Source of the DNA: Suillus spraguei
Lineage: Eukaryota > Basidiomycota > Agaricomycetes > Boletales > Suillaceae
Length of the DNA stretch: 64,000 nt
Direction of reading: 5' to 3'
Assembly: GCA_016800925.1 (NCBI GenBank)
Contig: JABCPU010000015.1
Span: 343,113 to 407,112 of the forward strand
This document shows, in pieces, positions 11,211-23,320 of this stretch. The notes beneath the pieces were generated by a model. It searched no databases, was not told where the DNA came from, and saw only the letters and a program-made list of their open reading frames with translations. The position numbers were made by a program, and so were the translations under genes. Every line of letters begins with the position of its first letter. Position 1 is the stretch's first letter.

Positions 11211-14200
11211 ATGAAGCCAACTTCTGACACACGAAAGCCCTATGGTGGCTCCTCGCGTGCATTAATCATCGCTCTTGACGTTGGAACAACTTTCAGTGGT
11301 GTATCATATGCCCTACTCGAACCAGGCGAGGTCCCAAAAATTCATGGTGTCACTCGGTGAGCAAGTTGTTCGAATGACGCGTACCCTCTGACAGAAATCA
11401 CGTTCGCACTTGCCCTGGTCAGTTTTCCTGGTCAAGAACATGTAGCTGGCAATTCCAAGATTCCCTCCGTCATGTATTACGATAAGCATGGTAGAGTCAT
11501 GGCTGCTGGCGCTGAGGCAGACAATGCTTCCATAATAAGCCAGGCTGAGGACGAAGAGTGGATCAAAACGGAACTGTATGTGTACATTCATTCCTGTGCG
11601 ATCGAATTTTGACACTGCGGCTTCCCAGTTTCAAGCTTCGCCTCCGGCCGAAGAGTATGAAATTGAAAATGAACGGGATGCGTCTTAGTACGCTGCCACG
11701 GCATAAAACTTCCGTTGATGTTTTTGGAGACTTCCTTGCTTATCTCTTCCGCTGCACGAAGAGTTTTATCATAGACACACATGCTAACGGGCAGACCCTG
11801 TGGCACCATGTAGAAACCAGCATCGAGTTCGTGTTGAGTCACCCTAACGGCTGGGAAGGTGCTCAGCAGACGAAGATGCGACGCGCTGCCGTGTATGGGG
11901 GTTTGATTCCTGATACGGACGAAGGCCGAGCGCGAATCCGTTTCGTCACGGAAGGAGAAGCTAGTCTCCACGCGTGTGTCCAGAGTGGTCTCGCTGCAGA
12001 TGTCCTTTCTGTATGTATTTCAAACATATCCCACACCACACTTGAACTTCTTGTCTGACGTGTCTCCTAGAATCCGTCTAGACACGGCTTCCTTGTAGCT
12101 GACGCGGGCGGCGGCACGCTTGATATTAGTTCCTATGCGGTTCGGGGAACCAATCCTCTGGTAATCGAGGAGGTGGCCCCTCCTGATTGTGAGAATACGC
12201 TGACGCGTCCTCTCGTCTATTTTCGTGTCTGATCATCTGCTTCTGAAGGTATATTTGCCGGATCTGTCTTCGTCAGCCGAAGGGCAAGGGAATTCCTTGA
12301 AGGTTAACTATATTTGATTGTATCATATACAAGGCGTTCAACTCATCCTGCATGCAGAGAAGCTCAAAGGATCGAAATACGGCTCTTCCGATTCGATTGA
12401 CCATATCACGAAACGCTTCGACGAGACCACTAAACGGCTATTCCGAGACAAAAAGGATTTACAATTCGTTCCATTCGGCTCTCCACTTGACAAAGATTCC
12501 CAAGTCGGCATCCGCGGAGGTCAGTTGAAACTTGATGGGTAAGTAAACGAACAAACATACATTATGATTCTAAAAATATCTCTCGATAGTGCGGAGGTGG
12601 CAGCGTTCTTCGAGCCTTCTATACAGGCCGCGATCGCGTCAATCAAAGCCCAGGTCGACGCGTCGCAAGGGATGATCAAAGTGCGTTACTTACCACCAAC
12701 CACCACGAGGTCTTAATGATCGCCTTTTCATAGTCTGTCTGGCTGGTGGGAGGATTCGCGGCCAGCCCGTGGCTCTTCACTCAGTTACAAGAACGCCTCG
12801 CTCCACTGAAGATTACTGTAAGCAGACCTGACTGCCAGACGTAAGAGGCTATACTATGTTCATTCCGGTATTTCATCTCTCTAACATCGTCCGATTTAGT
12901 TCAAAAGCTGTGGCCGATGGTGCAATTGGCTTCTACTGCGATCACCATGTTTCGGCCCGAATGTCGAAATATATGTATGGGGTGGAGTACTTGCGTGAGT
13001 ACGATCCCAACGATTCGGAGCACCAGTCCCGGAAAGATCGACTTTGTGAGCTTCCTTCTGGCCCTCGGCTTCTGCCCGATGCGTTTGACTGTATCCTCGC
13101 TCGAGTATGCGTTTAGTTATTTCACCGGGACGTGGGCTGACTTGATGATCGTGCATATTTGTAGTGTGTGAAGGTTAAGGAATCCACGGTGTTTTCGCGG
13201 AAGTATTGCACGGAACTCACGAATTTGTCAACCCTTTCCGTGTTTGAGGTCGAGATATGGTGCTATAGAGGTGGTGACACAATTCCGCAGTGGATTTTAC
13301 GCCATGCAGGTGAGTATTTTTGAACATGAGCCCGAATGCCGTGCTGATCCATGGCCTTCCATTCACAGAGGATTATTCGACTTTGTGTGTAGTCCGTGCT
13401 GACCTGTCGCTCCTCAGTGGAAGTGCGGAGCCTAAACAAGGCAAGAACGGCAAGACATACTGGACGATCGTGTTCAGCGTTGAGATTCACTTTGGTCTCA
13501 CCGAGTTCAAAGCGCGGATAAAGTGGAATGATAACGTGAGTAATTTTCGTGTATTTTTTCTTATGTGTGCTAAGTCGGTTGGATTGAAATAATATTAGGG
13601 AACAATCAAGTAGTATGTGAAAATCCGCATAGAGTCAGCGACATCTCTAACTTTGTCTATAGTGGACCTGCGTCTATCGTGTATAGCGAGAGTGGCCACC
13701 GTGCCGATGAGGATGAACCAGACATCTCAGAGGATGACTACGCCCCATCGCGTTCTGGATCCGTTGCGCCGTCACGCTCTCACTCCGTTGCGCCATCACG
13801 CTCTCATTCCGTTGCTGCCTCTCGCGACTCACTGGCTTCAGGTACCAGGACTCCTCTGGGAGCTTCACGAGCGGAGGCTACATTCATAGAAGTCCAAGAG
13901 CGTAGCCGGACGAGCGTAGTCGCAACTCAGTCATCTGCTTCCGTAAAAAGTTTCACCTCTTCGCCTCCAACCCCAACAGCCACTGAGCGTGGGGTGAGAA
14001 GCAACACAACATCAATTTCTCACCCTGCACCACCACCCGCGGCTGAACTAAGCATCCGGGAGGTCGAGCGAGAACGGACTGTGTCCACCGCATCCAAGGT
14101 CTCCACAGCAGTTGCGCGAGACCGCAGGATCTCGACTGCTTCCAAAGTTTCTGTCTCGTCTGTTTCTCAGCATGTCCATACAGCTTCTTCCCAACAAACA

Positions 14201-15688
14201 CTCTCAGTCGCTTCTCAACCTCCCCCTCCAGCTGTCGTCCAGCCTGCGCCTCTAATTACTGTGGAAATTCGCGGACGGGAGACTGAACCTCCTGCTAAAG
14301 GCAAAGGCAAGGGGAAAAGCAAGACCCCCAAGACCACAGTACCTCCTTCCCCGATTGACCCAGCTGATACTACCGTGGGCAAGAGTCCAGGCCAGCTAGC
14401 AGAAACCCTTACATCTGTATGGGGCTCCGCTTCTAAGGCGAATACGCCTGGAGCCTCGCCGCTAGCTCAAACTTCCAAATCTCTTGAGCCAACAACACCG
14501 AAGGTCGAAGCTACACCTGCACTTGAAGAAGTCCATCACTCGTCTACCACTGTCGTCTCTGAAGTGCTTCAAGAGACAACGAGAGAGCTCTCGGTTGAGA
14601 TTACCCAAGAGACAAAGATGGAAGGCCCGCCGTCATCCACCACGCCGGCAGACACAGTTCCTACTGAGCTTATCTCTATGGAAACCGCCCGGGACCTCGC
14701 CGTGATCGCGGAGGTTTCAGAAGTGGTGGTCGCCGAGCAGCACATTGAGACAAGTAAAGAAGTGGTGGTTACCGAGCAGCACATTGAGACAAGTGAAACA
14801 AGTCTTACTGTGACAGAAACACAGTCCAATGTTCTTGGTATTGACATTTCTGTGCCCGCACTCGAGCTCAATGCCGCGTCGGGAGGACCATCTGCATCAG
14901 GGGATGACACCAATGGGGACGGCGGTTGGGGCCCCGATGAGGCGTGGGGCTCCGCTGAACAGACAGAGCCTGTTATTTCCCCTGCTTTGAGTTCCTCTGG
15001 TGTAAGTGGTACCATCGGATGGGGCGCCAGTGTAAAGGCCACCGCCGGATGGAGGGCGTCGAGATCGTCGAATGGCTGGTCTATGGGAGCTGCACCCACT
15101 TTTGGAGGCCTTGGCTCTACTCTCGCAGGGTTCCTCGGCGCTGATGGCAGGAAGAGTTCCACGTCCTCGCCGAAACCTGGTTCACCCTTACTTCCAGCTG
15201 AACACACTACGTCTCTCGGAAGCCTCGGCTCCCTTGCAGGATCACTGAGTAACCTCCTCAACACTGATGACAAAAAGAATTCCCTGTCCTCACCGAAGCC
15301 TGACTCCCCACTCCCACTTCATCACGCTCTTGCCAATGCAGGGGGTGATCCACCGGCCACTCTCGTACAGACGATAGAAGAGTCTCCTGCACCGGCTGAA
15401 GCGCCGACCAATACAGCGGACGCGGCACCGCCAGCGTCAGAAGAAGTAGCACCATCTTCTACCGATGCAGCAACAACTGCAGAAACCACTGCAGACAAGG
15501 CGACAGAAGAAAAGCCCCCTGAAGAAACCACCGCTGCTCCTGGAGAGCCGGCCGTTCCGCCAGGTGATGGAGAGGGTAATGATGCCGAGGAGGACAAAGA
15601 GGAGGTTGATGATAAGAAAGCAAAGATCAGTGCCCCGCCGATCAAAGCCACCAACAGCAAATCATCGAAGAAGAAGAAAAAGAAGTAG
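11211..15688 (+). CDS. Hsp70-fold (HSPA12-like) ATPase with long disordered GW-containing tail
   Basis: About eleven exons. The actin/Hsp70 fold shows in phosphate-1 motif IALDVGTTFSGVSYAL (about 11,270-11,318), phosphate-2 motif VADAGGGTLDISSYAV (about 12,095-12,140) and adenosine motif VWLVGGFAASPWLF (about 12,736-12,777). The canonical substrate-binding domain is absent, as in HSPA12-like proteins of agaricomycetes. After KWNDN, a splice (donor near 13,630, acceptor near 13,662) leads into GPASIVYSESGHRADED and then a roughly 660-codon uninterrupted Ser/Thr/Pro/Glu-rich tail ending in six lysines at 15,688. The tail has PSRSHSVA repeats, a 12-residue tandem duplication (EVVVxEQHIETS, about 14,720-14,800), a basic KGKGKGKSKTPKTT patch and six Trp-Gly or Gly-Trp sites (14,415-15,085). 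Substrate and partners are unknown. Individual intron ends in the first 2 kb are approximate. Confidence 0.82.
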
Positions 15689-16800
15689 GGTGCAGGCGCA
15701 CCGGTGTGCTATGCAGATTCACGATATTGCTCATCATTTACTTTACGCTTGGCGAACTTGTGATACTATTCTTGGAACTAATAATTTTGATACCTGTAAC
15801 TTTTAGAGAGAAAAGCATGAGCAGCGGGCACCAGCACTTGCAGCACTCTCCGGGAGACGGTCAGACCTCGATCGGTTCTAGTCCTGCAAAATCAAATAGA
15901 AACGGAAACGCGACACAAGTATTCATCTAGTACTCGTCTTCAGTGGGTAGTGATATAGAAAGCGTGCTGTGAGCCCTCTATCGAGAGGTACTCAACTATG
16001 CACAGTAGTCATCCAATAAGCGTGCTCACGAGCTCGGTAGTTTGTAGGCTCACCGTGAGAAAATAGTTCCTTTTCGAGTTGTATGCTGATCTACCAGCAG
16101 GAGTATGGAGTACTGAAGTATTCGCCGCATATCAATCATGGATATTGAATCAAGCTGCAGCGATTGATGAATCCACATCATATCAACCACACGCCGCACG
16201 TATCATGCCTAGTAGGTCTTTGTTAGATCTTTGCATTTGTTTTCATTTGAATAAGGGGTGTGCATTGTATAGCACGTGGGGGAGCTCCTTCCAAGTCCCA
16301 ATAAAATGTTGGACGCTCCTAAGGCTTAATGATCAAGTTTCACGAAATTAGCCTAGAGTTTGAAGAACAAGTGGTCATAACAACGAGCTCGAATATTCTT
16401 TTCTCCAAGTTTGGATCCATTCATATATCCGTGCAGATCGAAGGTTCTGCACCCATCATTGTTGAGAGCCGAGAGCGAGAAGGTGTTCATGAAGCGAAAG
16501 ATAGCCAAAGGACGAAAAGCATAGGTAGTAGACATTGAGCTTGCACACGGGTAGAACGTGAGTTATCTGTTTGCTTTGCGTAGATTTCCCTATTTTTGAT
16601 GCTTTGTTTTCGGTCTGGCCTTGCCATGCCGACACAACTCATCTTTCATGTTTTACGGTATTCGAGTTGCTGTCCGTGTCAATGTTTCACGACCAACGTT
16701 TACTTTCAGTACCTGGATTCTGGGTGGTTGTATATATATACCGTCGCCATACGTCCATCAAGTTTGCCTCTTACCCGCACCCCCATTCTCTATCATTAAT
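15689..16800. other. intergenic, 1.1 kb, no supported gene
   Basis: Contains only short frames (60-90 codons) without recognisable motifs. The first few hundred bases are probably the 3' untranslated region of the Hsp70-like gene, and the last few hundred the upstream region of the DUF6533 gene. Confidence 0.45.
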
Positions 16801-17295
16801 ATGACTATAGTCTCAGATGATCCTGCTTGGTGGCCGGTCATTCATGCATTTCGCTTTGGCAGCTATTTTGTAGGTTCGTAGAGAACGTCGCATGTTGAAG
16901 CTGATATCTCAATCTAACTTTCCCTGCGGTTTCTCAGTTGCCGGCTTTGTCGGAGTGGCGTATGATGGGGGTGAGCATGATAATATTAAAGGACTGCTGA
17001 TGTCTTACAAGAATTTTCAGCACTGACATTTGGACAAGAGGTATGTTGATACTGTAACCGGAGTAACCATCTTGCTAAGAATGGTCTTTATAGGTAAAAT
17101 TGGTCTGGGTGAGTGGAGTCTTATGTCAGAGGAATACACATAAGAGTTTAATTCCAGAAGCAACACTGGTCCCTAATGACAGTTATGTACCCCGGTGTAT
17201 GTGACTTGTTTGTTTGCCACACTGATGAATTGAAAGTATCCCAGGTGCACTACCTTGGAATCTTATATGCTGCATATGTTCGCAAGGCTAAATAA
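16801..17295 (+). pseudogene. DUF6533-family membrane protein, N-terminal remnant
   Basis: Starts with MTIVSDDPAWWPVIHAFRFG and, across at least five very short exons, continues VAGFVGVAYD, ALTFGQE, VKLVW, KQHWSLMTVMYPG and HYLGILYAAY. That is the N-terminal signature of the agaricomycete DUF6533 family (several transmembrane helices, function unknown). Introns such as 16,980-17,020 have GT-AG ends. After KAK the frame meets a stop at 17,293-17,295, and the later membrane helices expected of the family are not recognisable, although scattered fragments (around 17,400-17,650) may be their decayed remains. It could instead be a complete gene with further exons that I failed to join. Truncated or decaying is my preferred reading. 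Confidence 0.55.
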
Positions 17296-18056
17296 TATAT
17301 GTTGCCCTAATTATCTATCTCTCATAATCAGTCTGGCCATATTAATATTGAGTATGCCTCCTTAATGCATTCACTGACTTTGCTTCTTCTGACTGACTGT
17401 ATGGAGACAATGTTACAACCATCCCGCTGACAGACACTGTGAGTCTTCTGCACCGATGCCTAACACTCCCCTCAATTAACCTCGGTGCCCTGTAGCAGTG
17501 GGTGTGCTTCTTCACTAACTTCTTGGTTCATTAATGACTGTCACACTATACTGCCACAGATGTGAGTTTGTTTGGAGTGTGTGCCATATGACGTTGGTCA
17601 CTGACTGGATTTGTCAGGCTTTATTGCAAGAGACGAAATAGTGGTAATTTGCAACCTTTGCTCAGATCTCCAAGGTATGAGGACAATCTCAAATTATTGT
17701 GAGCTCTGGTTCTCCGTGCAGCCACTCAGTGTACTAGGAGTAAGCGATGTGATGTTCAACTGAAATAACTGAGCGTGAAGGCTCTCATCCGTTGTTTTGA
17801 TCTTTGTCAGACCGAGCTCTTGGGTCACAGCCGAGCGGTCAGGAACTCGCTAGGCGTTCAGATCTATATTTGAAAGGAGCTGCTCCACTCATTGATTATC
17901 TGGGCGGAGGTCGGCTGGCAGGTCTTCACTTGCGGAGTTTGACATGGGTCGTAAGTGAGCCACAACAGAAGATCCATCAACGTTGCAACCGCAGAGCAAG
18001 ACAAAACATGTATCGAAAAGCAAAAACAAACCGAAACAGTCCAAGCACACATCACA
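17296..18056. other. probable decayed tail of the DUF6533 gene
   Basis: Mostly short, stop-rich pieces. Some intron-like ends are visible but no coherent protein. A 95-codon plus frame at 17,804-18,091 overlaps the 3' end of the next minus-strand gene and has no family features. Confidence 0.35.
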
Positions 18057-20669
18057 CTACCTCCGTACCACCCCAACACTCCGATTACTAATCCCCTGAT
18101 CAAAACTACGCTTCCCCCGTTTCCCATTATCCACAAATGACAACCCGGATTTGAGACTAGTAGCACTCATGTTCTTCTTCGCATCTAATGAAAATGCAGC
18201 ACCGACAGCAGGCATGCTCAGTCTCCGTATCCAGCTCCTAGGCTGTTCAGAGCGTGGGAGAATGGGAGGCTCGGGAGGACGTAGATCGTAAGGAGAGGGT
18301 GAAACCTCTGGCATTTTGTATTTAGCGATGTATTTAGCGACAGAACACGTATCGCAACCGCAAAATGGTGCATGCCCTTTGGCAGGTAGGGGAGAAGACG
18401 GCTGTGAGCGTGATGGAGATTGTGATTCCCGTTGTTGTGGTGAAGTCGAGTTCAGTAGGGGGACAAGATGTGAAGTGCTTTGTGAGCCACGTCTGTGCTG
18501 GAAAAGTGTCGCACGAGGACTTTTGGGCGTGTCACTCGTACTGATAAGGTCGCCTTGTGCGTCAAGAAAATGCATTCGATCGTGTCCAAAATCGCACGTT
18601 TTCTGGTCCAGTTCTCGTTCGTGCTGTCGGAGATGGTATTCTTTCTCCTTGAGCTCTAGTCCTGCAAGCTGTTCGATGTTTTGTCTCCGCCTTCGAATAT
18701 CTTCTTCATCGATTGGGCTGTCACGGGTGGCTTTGGAAGCAGAAGGGCCCTGATTGACTGCCTGTCTATCGACAGTCGGCGAACGGCGAGGAGTCATGGG
18801 TTCATCCATAGGCTGATATCTAAAAGCGAGATCTGAAACGCTCATCGGTAAGCGTGGTACATCTTTCGGCGCTGCAGACAAAGGCTCGATCTCAATGCAA
18901 ACAAAAATCAGTTCAACATATCAGAGAATCAAATACCATTCACTCACCGTACGACTATAGCGATCACGCATAGCAGCAACGATATTCCCATTGCTCACAG
19001 AACTATCACTGCGCTCAAGCGTCTTCTTGGCAACATCGATACTTCGGCTCTTGAATGCGTTGCAGCTCTCTACCGAAGCACTGAATTCGCGCTCTGAAGA
19101 AGTGTGTTCTGTTTGCTTGCTGCTGAGTATTTTCTCGCTTGAAGTCGCTCCTGCGATCAGGGACGATCGACGGAACTTTGCTTCCTCGCAGGACTGGGAC
19201 TGTTCTAGGACCTCCTTCTCACTACTACTAGCCGATATGCCCGGTCCGGCTATTTCTTGTGCAATTCTCTCTTCAAACGGATTATCAGAGTACATATACT
19301 GCGAAGACGATGGTATAGTCTGTTGAGACGCAGAATGCAACTTGAAATCAACGAGCGTATGCGTATCAGAAAGCATACTCTCGATCGGCTGTGGAGATTC
19401 CGATAGTAGGGTATGCTGTTGAGCTGGTTGGGGAACTTGCAAACTCTGCATCTGCGTTCTCTGGCGCTGCAGCTCTGCTTCGTTGGCAGCTAGAGGAATG
19501 GGGAAATGCGTCGGAGGGAAGGGGAACGCGCTGAGAGTCGTTATTGAGTTGATGGAACCCTGATTCTGGTTCTGCTCGTTGGAGCTGAATGGCGGGTGGG
19601 GGGGTTCGAGGTCGGCAAGATTGGTTTGTGACAGAAAGGCAAGCGAAGTTTGATACTCGTGTTTGCCTGGCGGGATGTTTTGACCCCATTCTGTTACGCC
19701 CCGAGTTGGAAGTGCAGCTTGGGTAGGTGCGGGTGATATATCTAGTAGGTCATCGGGTAAGTGACCCGTCCATGCGCCTTCACAGAGAGCTCGCCATTCG
19801 CCGAGCGGCCCAATAGACGGAGAGAATCGACGGATGCTTTCGCATGTCCGCATCCATTCTGCATCCGCAACCCTTGAGACGCACGCTGCTACGCTGTACG
19901 TAATCGATGTATGCTGCTGCGTTACGAGCAAGGCATGATTGCTGTCGAATGCACAATCAAAACCAAGGACACTCTAATAGTCATACGTGTAACGTACTAT
20001 TTCTCCTGAGACATCTCAGGACCAAGCATACTGAGTAGATTAACATAACGAGCGTGTTCTTCCCCAACATCGCGCGCGCTCTTCTTGGCTTTCTTCTCGT
20101 ATGCCTGACCTTACAGGAATTGTTGAGACAACGCAAACCAGCGCGAACGTCAACATAATGTAACGTACCGGCTTGTTTGATACGAGCATTTGAATCGTTC
20201 ATACGTTCATCATGAGCTTTCTCTTCATCCTTCAGCCGTCAGTGAGTGAGCGAGGGCGCGGTGGAGTGAGGAACGTAATACACACTGCGAGCTTCCCGAA
20301 CCATTTTGTCACCTCTGAACTGATAGTACCACATTCCCTATCAGCTATTTTTGCAAATTTAGCATCGATGTCGGAAAGAACGTCAAATATGTGTGCGCTA
20401 ACGTTCAAAGCGTTGCCTGCCCACCGTGCCATTTCGTAAGAGCGCCCGGTACTTGAATTCTGGAAAGTAAACTTACCTGCGATCTCATTGGTGGTTTTGA
20501 GGGCAGCAGCTTCTTTGAGAGCCTTTGAGACCTTCCTCTGAAGTGCGACGATAGCCCCTGCAGCTTCGCAGTAGTCATTAAGCATGTTTACAATTGTCTC
20601 AAGCGTTTGGCATGACTTGTGGATGTCTTTCCGTTCTGCGGGCCGTGGAGAGGTAGTGGGAGTTGACAT
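18057..20669 (-). CDS. I-BAR/IMD-like (Ivy1-type) membrane-curvature protein
   Basis: At least five exons. The N-terminus (MSTPTTSPRPAERKDIHKSC) leads into a helical domain: ETIVNMLNDYCEAAGAIVAL, RKVSKALKEAAALK, YEMARWAGNALNVSAHIFDV, LSDIDAKFAKIADRE, DEKAHDERMNDSNARIKQAG, KAYEKKAKKSARDVGEEHAR and then YNHALLVTQQHTSITYSVAA. The spacing and the FxVLSxIDxKFAKIAD-like helix recall the IMD/BAR fold of yeast Ivy1 and its basidiomycete relatives. The remaining 550 or so residues are Ser/Gln-rich and disordered, with a coiled-coil segment (RRRRQNIEQLAGLELKEKEY, about 18,635-18,695) and a compact cysteine motif FCGCDTCSVAKYIAKY (about 18,325-18,370). The likely role is binding and bending membranes at the cortex or endosome, by family analogy only. 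The exon join at about 18,890-18,947 (donor GGTGAGTGA) is supported; others are approximate. Confidence 0.6.
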
Positions 20670-21085
20670 AGAATAGCTGGAGGTGGGGAAGTAGTATTAT
20701 ATGTAATATTTGTTCTAAAGACATTGATCCCTCCTCAAGTTCGCGGTCAGTCTGCCACTGGCGTTTTGGTCATCGGACTTTGAATCAAATAAATCCAAGA
20801 CAGTGATAGCATACAAAAAATTTGTAAATCATAATAATTGTTAGTTGTGTGAGATCCAGCTAGAAAACAATGCATATGCGTAATGTGCGCAAGTATGCGC
20901 GAAAGTATGCGCGGGCTGGAAATTCATTAACCAGTTAGCGTGAATGGATGCAGGAGAGGGACACAAACTAGAATGTACAGGTGTCCGGTCATTCCTTTCA
21001 ATGAGTCCTAGTCTCGTCAGAATGTTGTTCTACACTCGGGCTATGTCTGTCAAGGATCATGACTTCTGCAACGCGAGTGTATACC
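20670..21085. other. intergenic, nothing recognised
   Basis: AT-rich spacer between two minus-strand genes. Around 20,885-20,915 a short repeat of TATGCGCG/AGTATGCGC is visible. No gene was found. Confidence 0.45.
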
Positions 21086-22327
21086 TTACCTTGATGACTT
21101 CCTGCGCAGAAAACGTTTCCAGGGTTTCCGTCTGGACCGAGAATTGGTACCGGGGTGGAGTGGAATAATATACTTGCTACGGGGTGGTGAATGAGACACG
21201 AGCGGGTGCTAATCACAGGACAGTCAAAAACAGACCAAGATAGAAGAAATGCGAACTTACATCAAGCGAACATGTTTCGATATTCCTTTGCTCTCTCATT
21301 CCTTGTTGAACATGCCCATGGTCTGATGGATCATACTGAACGTCTGATGAGAACTAGGATATGCCAGCGTCGGGAATACTGAACTTACATCTGAAGAATC
21401 AGATGCAAAAAATACACATTGCACCTTGGTCAGCAGAGCATAATGGTCGCTGATCCACCTCCTCCGCGTCAGCTTCCCGTATTTCTTCCCAACAGCTATA
21501 TTCTTTGGGGTATCTATGAAGAAGCCTGGACGAGGCGTGTAGACCAACTTGTCCAGTCTTCCTGGTGTGAGCGGAGAACGAGGTTGATACCCCCAAGTAA
21601 AACCTCCGTCGTCACCACTCCATGCGTCCAACAAGCCAACAGATTCGACTAGTGCGAAGTCATTGGGTGACACAGCATTAAAGTCACCTCCAACGATTCC
21701 TCCAAAAAGCCCATCCTGCATCAAAGCATTAGCGATGAGCTTGAGTTGTTTCTCCCTGATCGGGGCGCCATCGGGTAACGGGTCAAGGTGGGTGTTAGCA
21801 ATCCGCAAGGTGACGACTGACTCGGACGATGGGGGAGCTTTGGCTGTGTCCAGGAGACCGCTTAGCTTGACGTCTATGAAAATGGCATGGAGCTGCGGCT
21901 CAGAACAGCTGAAATGAATGGAAGTTGACTTTGTGATGTCAATGGAACGAGAGAGGAGGGTGACTGAGCCATACTTTGCGAGCTTAGGCCAGGCATCTGT
22001 GGTTGAAGGAATGACGACGAAGAAATTCTGGACCCACTTATTGTTGAGAATAGTATCGAATGCAGTGGCTTGGACGCCTTGGAGGAGGATAGAGCATGGT
22101 TCAGGACATCTGCGATTTGTCCTGCACTTGAAGACATGGTGCTGGATATAGGAGAGAGCAGCATCTAGGCGAAGGTCCGGTTCTGGCCTCATGCAATCAA
22201 TATTCCATGATACGACACGCATGAAGCTGGACATATGTTCTGCTCTATCTTGACTTGGACCTGGAAGCCATTGTTTTGATTCAGGAATGTAATGCGCTGG
22301 CTGGATTTCTCGATGAGCGTCAGTCAT
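21086..22327 (-). CDS. endonuclease/exonuclease/phosphatase (TDP2-like) fold protein
   Basis: The long first exon (down to about 21,395) shows the EEP fold: VVSWNIDCMRPEPDLRLDAA (start of the fold), ILLQGVQATAFDTIL, YGSVTLLSRS, RIANTHLDPLPDGAPIREKQ, GGDFNAVSPND and a final RRWISDHYALL. The order and the WNID / THLD / GDFN / SDHY set resemble TDP2, which removes topoisomerase 2 adducts through 5'-phosphotyrosyl hydrolysis. The metal-binding glutamate of the usual LQEV motif is glycine here (LQGV, around 22,080). After SDSSD a GTAAGT donor opens a short intron. Two small exons follow, the last ending in a basic stretch RSRRKPWKRFLRRKSSR and a stop at 21,086. The 35-base size of the first proposed intron is unusually short, so the C-terminus is less sure than the core. 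Substrate unknown; it may be inactive. Confidence 0.72.
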
Positions 22328-22659
22328 GGTCCTCCTTTGATACCTGGCTGCCCTGGCCCTGGCATGAGTCTGTTAAGTGCTGTCAGTAACGAAGTGTGTG
22401 GCACAGCCGTTGGCCAATCATAATATGTCCGGTTTAATGCGAACTTGGGTAAGCCACTGTACAGGTAAGCCGATCAGCAACCGTAGAAGTTCTAGAACAA
22501 CAACTTCGATTCAAACTTGGAGGTCTTCACTTAGTGGTCATTTTTATAACGTCCCGACTCCCTAGTGGCTCACAAGAGAGCGCCATGCTGTGGATAGTAG
22601 CAGGCCGCTGCACGGATCAGGATTAACTGCAGGCGGTTGAGCCGCAGTTCACAAGCAAA
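22328..22659. other. intergenic, nothing recognised
   Basis: Upstream region of the TDP2-like gene. No gene or repeat recognised. Confidence 0.4.
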
Positions 22660-23320
22660 TGTCTATAGTATGACGATACCGCTGGTTCATTCCAATCGAC
22701 CACGATCCCTATTGACCCCAAACCTTCAAGTTGCGCTATTTCGCTACATAGACTGATGCCGTTCGCAGCGGATATGGAACCCGTCACGCCATTAATTTCA
22801 ATCCCAAGACTAATGAAATGCAATGGAACTGAGCCGTCCGACGATTCACAAGCAACAGATCGTCGTTGGTAACTCTTTGCAGGTTGTTGTCATGTGCATA
22901 TCGGCGGTCATACTTGCCAACTTGATCTTGACTATCCGATCGAGTTCATATGGCTCGATCGTCGTCGTCATGAGTATGCCTCACGATTATAGCTTGCCTT
23001 TGAGGTTTTTAGGGCCATACTTGTATTTCACAGCTGCAGTGCACACCTGCATTTGATCTCGAAAACAGTTGCAGCATGATGTCAATACAGATGACCTGTA
23101 GCATTTCAACCGACGCCCAAGCCCTAAGCACCCGCACGCAAGACCGTGACTTTACACCACATGGTAATCAACAGCGCGGTCCATTAAATATAGATCCAAT
23201 GCACTCCTCCCTAAAGCAAGACGACCAGGAGTCTGACGCGGCTTTAGCCCTCAGAGACTATACCGCTGTCTCCCCTCTTCACTTTGAAATATGTTCCGTT
23301 GTCCAGAATTTATTTTGACG
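22660..23320 (+). pseudogene. decayed direct copy of upstream region and 5' coding part of the CAF120-like gene
   Basis: The coding-like part (about 23,110-23,310) reads AQDRDF..-type then KQDDQESDAALALR and a PLHFEICSVVQ-like end, matching AQDRDF, KQDDQESDAALAVR and PLHPEIRSIVQ of the gene at 29,366. The non-coding part (22,660-23,090) matches 28,615-29,110, for example the TGCCAACT..GATCTTGAC..GATCGAGTTCAT stretch. It lacks the first 90 or so codons of the parent and stops before the PH domain, so it cannot encode a functional protein. Same orientation as the parent, about 6 kb away. Confidence 0.75.
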
